From Bacteroidota bacterium (GTDB taxonomy: Bacteria; Bacteroidota; Bacteroidia; Bacteroidales; Lentimicrobiaceae), in contig JAEYSM010000062.1 in NCBI GenBank assembly GCA_023434665.1, positions 19,789 to 83,788 on the forward strand: a stretch of DNA of 64,000 nucleotides. Reading direction: 5' to 3'. Each line of letters opens with the position of its first letter. Position 1 is the stretch's first letter. Shown here piece after piece: positions 26,322-36,092 of this stretch. A model generated the notes under the pieces. That model ran no database searches, was not told the DNA's origin, and worked only from the letters and a program-made list of their open reading frames with translations. The translations under genes were made by a program, and so were the position numbers.

Positions 26322-29300
26322 ATGAACATCAAATCACACAACTTAATCCTCATGCTGTTTATGATTCTGAATGCAAACTTCCTGTTTGCTCAGACACATA
26401 CAGTTTCCGGTTTTGTTTATGAAGGTGACACCCGTTCGGGTATTCCCGGAGTAACAATCGTTGAAAAGAATACAACCAATGGAATAACCACTGATGTTAA
26501 CGGCAAATACTCTTTAAAGGTATCATCGCCGAATGCAGTTTTAGTTGTTTCCTTTATTGGTTACCACACACAGGAAATTAACATCGGCGGCCGGTCAACC
26601 GTTGACGTAAATCTTCAGGTCGAAATCACCGACCTGAGCGAAATAGTAGTCATAGGTTACGGTTCGCAGAAAAAGAAAGTTGTTACCGGTGCCATTGCTC
26701 AGGTTAAAGATGAGGACATTGCAAAGATGCCTTTACTGAGAGTGGATCAGGCTTTACAGGGAAGAACTGCAGGAGTTCAGGTTATGAACCAATCGGGACA
26801 ACCGGGCGAAGCACCAACTATCCGTGTAAGAGGCGTTGGTACCACAGGTAACTCAGACCCATTATACGTAATTGATGGCTTTGTAAGAGGAGGTCTCGAT
26901 CAGCTTAACCCTGGCGATATTGAATCAATTGAAGTACTAAAAGATGCGGCTTCTGCTGCTATCTACGGATCAAGTGCTGCCAATGGGGTTGTAATTATTA
27001 CTACCAAATCCGGTAAAGCTGGTAAAATGAACATCTCATACTCCGGTTACAGAGGTTTTCAGAATACAGCTAACCGCCTCGATATGCTTAATGCTGATGA
27101 ATATCGTATGATGATGAATGAGGGTGCACGTAATGCCGGGCTTACTGAACCTTTTGACCTCAATGAAATAGCAAAATACGATACTGACTGGCAGGATCTG
27201 CTTTTTGTGAAAAATGCCCCAATGCAAAATCATGAACTTCAGGTGTCAGGCGGAAATGACAAGTCTACTTATCTGTCATCTGTCTCCTATTTTTCACAGC
27301 AAGGTATTATAGGTGGTGAAAAATCACAATTCGACAGATTGACCGCCCGATTGAATACAACCCATCAGGTGAATCCAATCTTAAGATTCCAGAATAATAT
27401 CTCCTACGGACATGTCACCCGCAGGGGTATTGCTTCAAATGCTTCATTTAACGGAGCATTCAGCAGTGCTCTGAACCTTGATCCATTAACTCCGCTTCAT
27501 GAAACAGATCCTGAAATACTTGCACAGGCACCTTATTCAACTGAGCCGGTTGTAAAGGATGAATTCGGAAGAGTATATGGTATCTCTAACTGGGTTGGTG
27601 GTGAAGTAGTTAATCCTCTGGCACTGCTTGAAACCCAAAATAGCGAATATCGCCTCGACAATGTTTACGGAACATTGATGGCCGAACTTGAGCCGATAAA
27701 AGGACTTAAATTTACTTCTACTTTTGGAGGTGAAGTTTCTTATGGTATAGATGACAGCTGGAGTCCACTGTTTTATCTAAATGGTGCACAGGGTAACCTT
27801 ACCTCAACTTCCGTCAACAAAACAATGGAACGTTGGTTGGGATGGCAGTGGGATAATACCGTTTCTTACGGCACATCTATAGATAATCACAACTTCAATA
27901 TACTTGTTGGATCCTCAGCCGAAAAACATCTTTGGGAAAACCTTTCCGGTTCTAACCGGGGTGTACCTATCATAGATCCCGACCATGTTTACCTGAATAT
28001 GGCAACTGATACACTATGGACAGCTTATGGTGGTGCAGCTCAGAACACAAAAGCTTCATTGTTTGGACGTTTAACATACAACTTTAAAGAAAAATATTCT
28101 CTTACCGGTATCGTGAGAAGAGACGGTTCTTCGAGATTCGGCGCCAATAACAGGTATGGTATATTCCCTTCGGTGGGTGTTTCATGGGTTGTGAGTGATG
28201 AATCATTCTTCCCTGAGATTGATGCTATTAATGTTGTTAAACTAAGAGCTTCTTATGGTATTAACGGTAACGACAGAATTGGAGATTACCGCTTTATTTC
28301 TACTATCAATAAATCGCGCGGCTATATCTTTGGTAATGGCAGAATTATCGGGGCTTCACCATCGTATATCGAGAATAACGACATTGCATGGGAAGAATCA
28401 GAACAAACCAACTTTGCTATCGACCTTGAAGCACTAAACAATAAGCTGGTTGCTTCAGTCGATTATTACATAAAAAATACCAACGGTTTGCTCGAAACTG
28501 TTAGAATACCTGCTCACGTAGGTAATGACGCTCCTGTTGCAAACGTAGGTAGTGTACAAAATAAAGGGGTTGAAATTAATATCAACTGGCGTCAGCTAGT
28601 TAAAGAATTCAGATATTCTATTGGTGTAAACGCTACTTACAACCAGAATGAAATGACTTACATCGGAAATGATGAAAAGATTCTTCCTGGAGCAAGTTGG
28701 GCAGTTTCAGGTATGGTAACACGTGCTGAAGAAGGTTTACCAATTGGGTATTTTTGGGGATATGTAACCGATGGTATTTTCCAGAACCAGAACGATGTAT
28801 ACCGTCATGACAATGCCGAAGGACAGTACCTGCAACCATCTGCAAAACCTGGTGATGTAAGATTTGTTGATATTAATGGCGATGGCAAAATTGATCCTGA
28901 TGACAGAACTATGATAGGGAATCCTTATCCCGACTGGACATTTGGATTTGATGCATCAGCTGAATACAGAGGTTTTGATTTCTCTATGTTATGGATTGGT
29001 TCTTACGGAAATGAAATCTTTAATGGAAGCCAGCGTCAGGACCTGCGATATACCAATAGAACCACGGCAATACTTGATCGCTGGACAGAAGAAGGATCTT
29101 CTGACAGAATGCCAAGATACACCTGGCTGGATGTAAACAACAATTATCGCATCTCTGACCTGTACATAGAGGATGGATCATTCATCAGGCTGAAAAACAT
29201 CCAGATTGGTTATAACCTTCCTGTTAGTCTACTTCAAAAAGTAAGGGCTTCTGTTTTCAGAATTTATATTTCGGGCGAAAACATGTTAACTTTCACCAAA

Positions 29301-29414
29301 TATACTGGAGCAGATCCTGAAGTAGGGGCTACAAGTACTTTTGATGTTGGTATTGACAGAGGAATATATCCTCAGGCAAGAACCATCAGGATCGGAACTA
29401 CCATTACTTTCTAA
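26322..29414 (+). CDS. SusC-type TonB-linked glycan importer
   Basis: This is an outer-membrane barrel that imports oligosaccharides together with SusD. It has a signal peptide (cut near LFA-Q), a carboxypeptidase-regulatory-like N domain (about 27-107; GVTIVEKNTTNGITTDVNGK), a TonB box region, and the plug with IRVRGVGTTGNSDPLYVIDG and EVLKDAASAAIYGSSAANG. A barrel follows, ending RTIRIGTTITF. Length 1030 is typical. It starts 48 bp after the GH16 stop and 19 bp before SusD. Substrate: probably beta-glucan oligosaccharides, inferred from GH16. Confidence 0.95.
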   Translation: MNIKSHNLILMLFMILNANFLFAQTHTVSGFVYEGDTRSGIPGVTIVEKNTTNGITTDVNGKYSLKVSSPNAVLVVSFIGYHTQEINIGGRSTVDVNLQVEITDLSEIVVIGYGSQKKKVVTGAIAQVKDEDIAKMPLLRVDQALQGRTAGVQVMNQSGQPGEAPTIRVRGVGTTGNSDPLYVIDGFVRGGLDQLNPGDIESIEVLKDAASAAIYGSSAANGVVIITTKSGKAGKMNISYSGYRGFQNTANRLDMLNADEYRMMMNEGARNAGLTEPFDLNEIAKYDTDWQDLLFVKNAPMQNHELQVSGGNDKSTYLSSVSYFSQQGIIGGEKSQFDRLTARLNTTHQVNPILRFQNNISYGHVTRRGIASNASFNGAFSSALNLDPLTPLHETDPEILAQAPYSTEPVVKDEFGRVYGISNWVGGEVVNPLALLETQNSEYRLDNVYGTLMAELEPIKGLKFTSTFGGEVSYGIDDSWSPLFYLNGAQGNLTSTSVNKTMERWLGWQWDNTVSYGTSIDNHNFNILVGSSAEKHLWENLSGSNRGVPIIDPDHVYLNMATDTLWTAYGGAAQNTKASLFGRLTYNFKEKYSLTGIVRRDGSSRFGANNRYGIFPSVGVSWVVSDESFFPEIDAINVVKLRASYGINGNDRIGDYRFISTINKSRGYIFGNGRIIGASPSYIENNDIAWEESEQTNFAIDLEALNNKLVASVDYYIKNTNGLLETVRIPAHVGNDAPVANVGSVQNKGVEININWRQLVKEFRYSIGVNATYNQNEMTYIGNDEKILPGASWAVSGMVTRAEEGLPIGYFWGYVTDGIFQNQNDVYRHDNAEGQYLQPSAKPGDVRFVDINGDGKIDPDDRTMIGNPYPDWTFGFDASAEYRGFDFSMLWIGSYGNEIFNGSQRQDLRYTNRTTAILDRWTEEGSSDRMPRYTWLDVNNNYRISDLYIEDGSFIRLKNIQIGYNLPVSLLQKVRASVFRIYISGENMLTFTKYTGADPEVGATSTFDVGIDRGIYPQARTIRIGTTITF

Positions 29415-29433
29415 CCGTTAATAAACAGAAAAC

Positions 29434-30987
29434 ATGCAAACGATAAAAAATATATTCAGATTTATGATCATTGCTGCAATATTTACTTCATGCAGCGACG
29501 ATTTCCTGGATTTGAAACCGCTCGACCAGGAAGTGACTACAACCTTCTACAAAACTGAGGACCAGGCAATGCAAGCCCTTGTAGCTATATACGATGTATT
29601 GGGCTACGATGAAACCCCCGGTATTTCCTGGGCTCCAACATTAACAGTTTCGGATATGCTTTCCGACGATGCTTTTGCAGGCGGAGCCGATGCAAACGAC
29701 GGTATGGAAGAAGACCAGCTAAACACATTCAACATTCCTACCAACAATGTTCTGGTTCATGCAATCTGGGTCAAGAACTATACAGGAATCTACAGGGCAA
29801 ACCTACTACTTGAGAAAATAGGTGAGGTAGAAGCATCTGATGAATTTAAAGCTCGTCTTACCGCTGAGTCAAAATTCCTCAGAGCCTACTTTAACTTTGA
29901 GCTGGTAAGCTATTTCGAGAATGTACCTCTCCTTACCTCAACTATTAAAGGACCTTCAGAATATAATCAACCTCAGGCAGAGCCTTCAGCAGTTTATAAC
30001 CAAATTGCTCTTGACCTTGTAGAAGCTATGGCTGACCTACCCGAAACAGTTAGCCCGGCCGAAGCTGGAAGAATCACCAAATGGGCAGCACAGGGATTAC
30101 TTGCAAGAGTGTACTTGTTCTATAATGGTGTTTATGGACAAGAACTAATGGCTGGTGACCAGACAGTTAACAGAACTGTAGTGCTAAATTATCTCGAAGA
30201 TCTCATTGCTAATAGTGGACACGATTTATTCGAAAACTACGAAGATAACTTTAAGCTTGCAGGTGAATTTGGTATCGAATCAGTATTCGAAGTATCATAT
30301 GGCGACACTCCACCCTGGTGGGATTGGGGATATGTAAGAGGCGGCGAGGGTAACCTGGCAGCTCAGATGCAGGGTCCAAGGGTTTCCGGCTCACAGAACT
30401 GGAACAGAGGATGGAGTTTTGCAACCGTAAGTCAGAAACTGGTTGATGATCTGAAGGACGACCCAAGATATGAATGGACAGTCCTTGAAGAAGGCGAAAT
30501 TGATGGCACTCTCGAAAAAGCATATCAGCACACCGGCTACTTCTCACAGAAATACAGTTCTGATGCTGAACACTGGGGATCTAACGGACAATTTGAACTG
30601 AACCGTACTGCTAATCGCAGGGTTATTCGTTTCTCTGATGTTCTTCTTATGGCTGCTGAACTTGGAAGTCCGAATGCTCAGGATTATCTCGACAGAGTAA
30701 GAGACAGAGTAGGTTTGGGAAGCATCCCCGCAACGCCTGAAAATATCTATGCTGAAAGACGACTCGAGCTTTCACTCGAAGGCCTGAGGTATTTCGATCT
30801 GCTGAGAAAAGGAATAAGCTACGCTAATCAGGAATTGACTGTAATCGGTGAGAGAGGTCCGTTATATGTAGGCGATCAGGTGATCTTCGATGTACAGTTT
30901 AAACCTGAAACCCGCGGATTCATGCCAATACCACAAACTGAAATTGACCTTTCAGCCGGCTCCTTCATGCAGAATCAGGGCTATTAA
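29434..30987 (+). CDS. SusD/RagB-type glycan-binding lipoprotein
   Basis: The 517-residue lipoprotein (lipobox FTSC, Cys20) has the SusD start DDFLDLKPLDQEVTTTFYKTEDQ, the alpha-helical TPR-like core (AESKFLRAYFNFELVSYF), KWAAQGLLARVYLFYNGVYG, and the C-terminal ERRLELSLEGLRYFDLLRKG ... FMPIPQTEIDLS signature. It covers the SusC barrel as a lid and captures oligosaccharides. It is the last gene of the operon, closed by the strong terminator at 31021-31066. Confidence 0.95.
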   Translation: MQTIKNIFRFMIIAAIFTSCSDDFLDLKPLDQEVTTTFYKTEDQAMQALVAIYDVLGYDETPGISWAPTLTVSDMLSDDAFAGGADANDGMEEDQLNTFNIPTNNVLVHAIWVKNYTGIYRANLLLEKIGEVEASDEFKARLTAESKFLRAYFNFELVSYFENVPLLTSTIKGPSEYNQPQAEPSAVYNQIALDLVEAMADLPETVSPAEAGRITKWAAQGLLARVYLFYNGVYGQELMAGDQTVNRTVVLNYLEDLIANSGHDLFENYEDNFKLAGEFGIESVFEVSYGDTPPWWDWGYVRGGEGNLAAQMQGPRVSGSQNWNRGWSFATVSQKLVDDLKDDPRYEWTVLEEGEIDGTLEKAYQHTGYFSQKYSSDAEHWGSNGQFELNRTANRRVIRFSDVLLMAAELGSPNAQDYLDRVRDRVGLGSIPATPENIYAERRLELSLEGLRYFDLLRKGISYANQELTVIGERGPLYVGDQVIFDVQFKPETRGFMPIPQTEIDLSAGSFMQNQGY

Positions 30988-31020
30988 TCAACACACAATA
31001 TATAAATTCATTGACTATTG

Positions 31021-31066
31021 TAAAGGGAGGAACGTTTTCGTTCCTCCCTTTATTCATTTCTTTTTT
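31021..31066 (+). terminator. Strong terminator of the first PUL
   Basis: A 14-bp perfect stem (31021-31034 with 31039-31052), loop TTTT, followed by TTCATTTCTTTTTT. Confidence 0.92.
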
Positions 31067-31067
31067 A

Positions 31068-31075
31068 TACTTTTG
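31068..31075 (+). promoter_or_regulatory. -7 element of the PfkB kinase gene
   Basis: TACTTTTG (TAnnTTTG) lies 41 bp upstream of the ATG at 31117, just past the PUL terminator. The -33 element is weak. Confidence 0.5.
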
Positions 31076-31116
31076 CAGACCTAAAATTAATCTTTCACTT
31101 ATCTAATATATTCTAA

Positions 31117-32040
31117 ATGAGTTTAGTGATCGTCGGCACTGTGGCATTTGATGCTATAGAAACACCTTTCGGGAAAACCGACAAAATTCTTGGTGGGGCA
31201 GCAACATTCATTAGCATGGCCGCAGCCCGTTTATGTAATAATGTTAAGGTTATTTCAGTTGTAGGAGGTGATTTCCCAGGCGAATACATCGATCTTCTCA
31301 ACGAAAAAGGTGTTACCACTGAGGGCATTAAGGTAATCCCTGAAGGAAAAACTTTCTTTTGGGCAGGAAAATACCATATAGATATGAACAGCCGCGATAC
31401 ACTGACTACAGAACTAAATGTATTAGCCGACTTTGACCCCACTGTGCCCGAATCATATAAAGACTGTAAGTATCTTATGCTCGGCAACTTAACACCGGCC
31501 ATACAGAAAAAAGTCATCCAGCAAATGCCGGTCCGTCCGAAACTTATTGTGATGGATACTATGAATTTTTGGATGGATACAGCTCTTGAAGATCTTAAGG
31601 AGGTTTTGACAATGGTGGATGTTCTTACTATCAATGATGAAGAAGCCCGCCAGTTATCGGGCGAATATTCACTTGTAAAAGCTGCACATAAGATCCAGAA
31701 AATGGGCCCCAAATTTCTGGTAATTAAGAAAGGTGAACATGGCGCGTTATTATTCTACGAAGATCAGGTGTTTTATGCTCCTGCCATGCCACTCGAAGAA
31801 GTATTTGATCCTACCGGTGCCGGAGATACATTCGCAGGCGGTTTTATCGGATTCCTAGCAAAGACAGATGATATAAGCTTCGACAACATGAAAAGGGCCA
31901 TTATTTTCGGCTCTGCACTAGCATCATTTACAGTTGAAAAATTTGGCACAGAAGCGTTACAGGATATGAAAGAAAGCAAACTCTACGACAGGGTTGCCCA
32001 ATTCCTGAGTCTGGTGAAATGTGAATTGATCCTTACCTAA
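31117..32040 (+). CDS. PfkB-family carbohydrate/nucleoside kinase
   Basis: This 307-residue ribokinase-fold enzyme transfers phosphate from ATP to a sugar or nucleoside. PfkB signature 2 is perfect: DPTGAGDTFAGG (231-242, catalytic base Asp237). Signature 1 is GGAATFISMAAARL (26-39), a form found in PfkB relatives acting on nucleosides or unusual sugars rather than in fructose-6-phosphate kinases. The substrate is not predictable by eye. It lies between the first PUL and the EF-G paralogue but has its own -7 element, so it is probably a separate unit. Confidence 0.88.
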   Translation: MSLVIVGTVAFDAIETPFGKTDKILGGAATFISMAAARLCNNVKVISVVGGDFPGEYIDLLNEKGVTTEGIKVIPEGKTFFWAGKYHIDMNSRDTLTTELNVLADFDPTVPESYKDCKYLMLGNLTPAIQKKVIQQMPVRPKLIVMDTMNFWMDTALEDLKEVLTMVDVLTINDEEARQLSGEYSLVKAAHKIQKMGPKFLVIKKGEHGALLFYEDQVFYAPAMPLEEVFDPTGAGDTFAGGFIGFLAKTDDISFDNMKRAIIFGSALASFTVEKFGTEALQDMKESKLYDRVAQFLSLVKCELILT

Positions 32041-32053
32041 GCTCCACCCTGCC

Positions 32054-32102
32054 TGCTCATTGCTGAATGCCGAGTGCTGACTGCTGACTGCTGAGTGCTG
32101 AA
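32054..32102. repeat. Tandem TGCTGAN heptamer tract, 3' of the PfkB gene
   Basis: Seven consecutive 7-bp units of TGCTGAN (one degenerate, one TGCCGAG) with no spacer lie 14 bp past the PfkB stop. The same unit recurs at 34397-34449, 47121-47180, 49446-49485 and 49545-49623. Confidence 0.85.
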
Positions 32103-32136
32103 AGCATAATTTCCTGACAGTTATCTTATTGAAACA

Positions 32137-32168
32137 TTGTTGTTTTAATGCATATTTTTTTATCTTTG
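32137..32168 (+). promoter_or_regulatory. Promoter of the EF-G paralogue gene
   Basis: TTG (32137-32139, with a second TTG at 32140-32142) and TATCTTTG (32161-32168) are separated by 18-21 bp. The leader would be about 33 nt. Confidence 0.65.
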
Positions 32169-32207
32169 CGCCCTGTGATAAAAATAAATACGTAATTAAT
32201 TATCCAT

Positions 32208-34343
32208 ATGAAGGTTTACAAAACAAATGAGCTAAGAAACGTTGTACTCATAGGAGGTGCCAAAACAGGGAAAACCACACTTGCAGAATCAATGTTATTT
32301 GAAGGTGGCCTTATCAACCGTCGAGGAACTGTTGAAGATAAGAATACCACATCCGATTACCGTGAAATTGAACTTGAACGTCAGAATTCAGTTTCTTCCA
32401 CAGCAATGTATGTGGAACACAAAGGCCACAAAATCAATATCATCGACGCCCCGGGCTTTGATGATTTTATCGGCGAGGTGGTTGCAGCACTAAATGTTTG
32501 TGATACAGCTTTCATGGTGATTAATGGTCAGAACGGTGTTGAAGTTGGAACAGAAATTAACTGGAGACAGACTAATAAATCACATACACCCGTAGTTTTC
32601 CTTGTAAACCACCTGGAACATGAAAATTCTTCTTTCGAAGAATCACTGCGTCAGTTAAAACAGCAATTTGGAGGCAGTGTAGTGCCTATTCAGTATCCGG
32701 TAAATGAAGGTATTGGTTTCAATGCCATTATCGACGTTTTAATGCAGAAAATGCTGAAATATCCTGCAGGTGGCGGTAAAGCAGAAATCCTGGATATCCC
32801 GGCTTCAGAGCAGGATAAAGCTGCCGAAATGCATGCTGCACTGATCGAGTCTGCTGCAGAAAACGATGAAGCCCTGATGGAGAAATTCTTCGACGCAGGA
32901 ACACTTACTGAAGAAGAAATGATAAGCGGACTCAAACTCGGTATCATTAAACGCGGCATGTTTCCTGTTATGTGTATTGGTGGAAAGCCTGATATTGGTG
33001 TTGACCGTTTACTCGATTTTATCGTCAGTTACATTCCTGCTCCAAATGAAATGCCGGGAAGAAAGACTACCGAAGGTAAATTACTAAAATGTAATGCATC
33101 TGAGCCTACTTCAGCTCTTATCTTCAAGACTTCAATTGAAGAGCATCTAGGTGAAATTACATTCTTCAAAGTTTATGCTGGCGAAATTACCGAGGCAATG
33201 GATATGGTTAACGGAACCAATTCTTCAAAGGAACGCATACCTCAGTTATTTGCCGTTGCCGGTAAAAAACGCGAAAAAATCGAAAAAGTAGTTGCCGGTG
33301 ATATCGCTGCTACAATCAAACTTAAAAGTAGCCGCACAAATACCACACTCAATAGCCCAAAGAATTCAGGGGATGTAATTGAGCCGATTGACTTCCCATC
33401 ACCCAGAATCAGCATGGCAGTTAAAGCCAAAAATCAGAGTGATGATGAGAAATTAGGCGGAGTATTGACTGAAATTCAAAAGGTTGACCCAACAATTTCT
33501 ATTGAATATTCTAAGGAATTGAAACAAATAATTATGCGTGGACAGGGTGAGTTGCACCTTAACATTGCAAAATGGCAGATTGAAAATATGGAAAAAATTC
33601 CTATTGAATATTATGCTCCAAGAATTCCTTATCGTGAAACCATTACCAAGAATGCTAAAGCAAACTACCGCCATAAAAAACAATCTGGTGGATCTGGTCA
33701 GTTTGGTGAAGTTCACATGCTAATTCAGCCTTATTCAGATGATATGACTCCTCAGAAAGAATTCCCAATCCGCGGAACTGAAGAGCATCAATTATCATGG
33801 GGTGGTAAACTTATTTTTAACAACTGTATCGTTGGAGGTTCAATCGATGCACGCTTCATGCCAGCTATCCTGAAAGGTATCATGGAAAAGATGGAAGAGG
33901 GTCCATTAACCGGTTCTTATGCCCGTGATATAGTTGTGAACGTGTATGATGGGAAAATGCACCCGGTTGATTCTAATGAACTTGCATTTAAACTTGCTGG
34001 CCGTAATGCGTTTAAAGAAGCCTTCAAAAATGCCGGTCCAAAAATCCTCGAGCCAATTTATGATGTAGAAGTTATCGTTCCCGGTGACCGAATGGGTGAT
34101 ATTATGACTGACCTTCAAGGACGCCGTGCTATCATCATGGGTATGGACAGCGAAGGTAACTATCAGAAGATAAAAGCAAAAGTTCCCTTAGCTGAAATGA
34201 ACAGATATTCAACTGCACTCAGTTCACTCACCAGTGGTTCAGGTTCTTACTCACTCAAATTTGCTGAGTATGCACAGGTGCCCGGAGATGTTCAGACTAC
34301 ACTCCTCAAAGCTTACGAAGAACAGGAGAAAGAAGAAGAATAG
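32208..34343 (+). CDS. EF-G paralogue (EF-G2 type) with degenerate GTPase motifs
   Basis: The 711-residue protein has all five EF-G domains (G domain 1-280, then domains II-V; domain IV contains the SIDARFMPAILKGIMEKMEEG region). The P-loop is intact (GGAKTGKTT, 16-24), but switch I has RQNS (58-61) for RGIT, switch II reads DAPGF (80-84), so the catalytic His of DTPGH is replaced by Phe84, and G4 is NHLE (134-137) instead of NKxD. Bacteroides EF-G2, the relevant experimentally studied paralogue, has been reported to support translocation without GTPase activity. This protein looks like that class; it stands alone with its own promoter and terminator. Confidence 0.92.
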   Translation: MKVYKTNELRNVVLIGGAKTGKTTLAESMLFEGGLINRRGTVEDKNTTSDYREIELERQNSVSSTAMYVEHKGHKINIIDAPGFDDFIGEVVAALNVCDTAFMVINGQNGVEVGTEINWRQTNKSHTPVVFLVNHLEHENSSFEESLRQLKQQFGGSVVPIQYPVNEGIGFNAIIDVLMQKMLKYPAGGGKAEILDIPASEQDKAAEMHAALIESAAENDEALMEKFFDAGTLTEEEMISGLKLGIIKRGMFPVMCIGGKPDIGVDRLLDFIVSYIPAPNEMPGRKTTEGKLLKCNASEPTSALIFKTSIEEHLGEITFFKVYAGEITEAMDMVNGTNSSKERIPQLFAVAGKKREKIEKVVAGDIAATIKLKSSRTNTTLNSPKNSGDVIEPIDFPSPRISMAVKAKNQSDDEKLGGVLTEIQKVDPTISIEYSKELKQIIMRGQGELHLNIAKWQIENMEKIPIEYYAPRIPYRETITKNAKANYRHKKQSGGSGQFGEVHMLIQPYSDDMTPQKEFPIRGTEEHQLSWGGKLIFNNCIVGGSIDARFMPAILKGIMEKMEEGPLTGSYARDIVVNVYDGKMHPVDSNELAFKLAGRNAFKEAFKNAGPKILEPIYDVEVIVPGDRMGDIMTDLQGRRAIIMGMDSEGNYQKIKAKVPLAEMNRYSTALSSLTSGSGSYSLKFAEYAQVPGDVQTTLLKAYEEQEKEEE

Positions 34344-34348
34344 ATTAC

Positions 34349-34383
34349 AAAAAAAAAGCCTGCAAAATTGCAGGCTTTTTTTT
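34349..34383 (+). terminator. Terminator of the EF-G paralogue gene
   Basis: Stem AAAAAAAGCCTGCA/TGCAGGCTTTTTTT with loop AAAT, followed by a T run; symmetric enough to work in both directions. Confidence 0.92.
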
Positions 34384-34396
34384 CATGGTTCAATAT

Positions 34397-34449
34397 TCTG
34401 AGCTGCTAATTCCTGAAAGCTAATTCCTGAGAGTTGAGAGCTGACGGCT
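34397..34449. repeat. Degenerate NNNCTGA heptamer tract at the 3' end of the GH30 gene
   Basis: A degraded version of the 7-bp CTGA-containing unit (CTGAGCTGCTAATTCCTGAAAGC ...) lies between the EF-G terminator and the GH30 stop codon at 34457, with spacing mostly 7-8 bp. Confidence 0.6.
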
Positions 34450-34456
34450 CTTTCTG

Positions 34457-35923
34457 TCATTTCCACACAATGGTCGCAACAGATTTCCCCTGAAGTGTAT
34501 AAGTCATAAACTTGCTTTCCTGCTCAAGGACAAACACTTTGGCTGTTTCATCATAATTTACAGCTACCGTAACTTTAGAACCATCAGTATTTATGAAACT
34601 GATTATCTCAATATTAGTCAGAGCCTGTGGCATACGGGTATTGATTCTTTTAGCGCCCGGCCTCACAAATTTCGAGAAATGAGCCAGAGCATAATATTCC
34701 ACATTCCTGGTCACAGCACCAGAACCTGAATTTATGGTTACAACGCCTCGGCAGTCACCACAACCATTGTTTTGTGGACCATCGTTTTCGTCAAGTGCCA
34801 GATTCCATAACAGGGTGTTTCTCGACCAGTTGCGCATAGTTCCAAAAAATATATTACTCATGTTCCACATCAGGTTGTCAGAAAAATCAGTTGCCCAATC
34901 ACCTCCTGATATTTCGGTAAAATACAATCCCTTGTCCGGATGTGCATTATGGACCTGCGACATAGCACCCACCTGGCCTCCATATGCATGAAAAGCTGAA
35001 CCTTCTATATATTCCTTTGCCTGAGGGTCGTTAAGAATCGTAAGTGGGTAATCAGGGCGATCCCAGTTATGGTCGTATGTGATGATCTTAGTATTTATAC
35101 CTGAATTCTGAAACTTAGGACCAATATGATCCCTTATAAACACTAACTGCTCACCAGCCTGCATTTCCATACATGGATAGCTTGCAGTAAAATATAATGG
35201 TTCATTTTGCAGGGTAACCGCATCAATGCGAATACCATGACCAGCCATTGCCTGTATATACTTAATAAAGTAATCTGCATAAACATCATAAGCATCGGTA
35301 CGAAGTTTGCCTCCTATCATACTTCCGCTGGTTTTCATCCAGGCGGGTGGACTCCATGGTGATCCCATAAAGGTCATTTCAGGATATACTTCTACAATTT
35401 CCTTTGCCATAGGAATGACGTCCAGCGTATCCTGACTCAGAGAAAAATGCTCAAGATTATAATCCTGCTGCCCTGCCGGGATATCATCGTAACTAAAATC
35501 GGATAAAGAAAAATCTGAAGCTCCCATAGTAAGGCGCAAATATGATATTCCAATACCTGCCTGAGGATCAAAAAGATTATTGAGTAAGCTATTTCTAGCT
35601 CCTGCACTCATTTTACGATTAAGCAGATAAGCAGATGACCCCGTTAGTGCTGCACCAAATCCTTCAACTGTCTGGTATGTCACAGCAGTATCAACTATTA
35701 CAATTGGCCAGCTGCTATTCTGGATCTTCTTAACCGGTATATCAGCTTCACGGTTGAACAGTTTAGTTTGATCTCCTCTGGTTAAATAAACCTGCGCAAA
35801 AACAGAGTCAGTTATAGGTGGGTTTATCGTATCATCATCATCCTTGTCTTTTCCGTCACAGGCCGTTAAACCGATAAAAGAAAAAACCAATAGCAGAAAA
35901 ACCCGTGTTTTTAAGAAGTTCAT
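34457..35923 (-). CDS. GH30-family beta-glucanase lipoprotein
   Basis: From MNFLKTRVFLL the product has 488 residues: lipobox LTAC, then a GH30 (beta/alpha)8 barrel with side beta-sandwich. Family marks are VEGFGAALTGSSAYLL, MGSPWSPPAWMKTSG, the acid/base Glu241 in TLQNEPLYF and the nucleophile Glu337 in YFTEISGGDW. GH30 members include beta-1,6-glucanases and beta-glucosidases; with a GH16 laminarinase locus just upstream, removal of beta-1,6 branches is the best guess. The frame opens 39 bp further up, but the lipoprotein signal starts at 35923. A TATTTTTG -7 element at 35986-35993 may give it separate expression from SusD. Confidence 0.9.
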   Translation of the reverse strand: MNFLKTRVFLLLVFSFIGLTACDGKDKDDDDTINPPITDSVFAQVYLTRGDQTKLFNREADIPVKKIQNSSWPIVIVDTAVTYQTVEGFGAALTGSSAYLLNRKMSAGARNSLLNNLFDPQAGIGISYLRLTMGASDFSLSDFSYDDIPAGQQDYNLEHFSLSQDTLDVIPMAKEIVEVYPEMTFMGSPWSPPAWMKTSGSMIGGKLRTDAYDVYADYFIKYIQAMAGHGIRIDAVTLQNEPLYFTASYPCMEMQAGEQLVFIRDHIGPKFQNSGINTKIITYDHNWDRPDYPLTILNDPQAKEYIEGSAFHAYGGQVGAMSQVHNAHPDKGLYFTEISGGDWATDFSDNLMWNMSNIFFGTMRNWSRNTLLWNLALDENDGPQNNGCGDCRGVVTINSGSGAVTRNVEYYALAHFSKFVRPGAKRINTRMPQALTNIEIISFINTDGSKVTVAVNYDETAKVFVLEQESKFMTYTLQGKSVATIVWK

Positions 35924-36092
35924 AAAGTTTTGTTTTAAGTAGTCACCAAGGTTTAAATGCAACCTGAAAATAACCCTGAATATTGCAAAAATAATTTTCT
36001 GTTACCTATTTGGAATGAGAATTTGCCAGGTGGGTGATTACAATTAATAAACAGTTTGCAACCACCCTCCCCGGATTAATTCATTCAATACA

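Noticed and set aside
30251..30547. Minus-strand frame inside SusD
   Set aside because: Entirely within the SusD gene, with no recognisable product.
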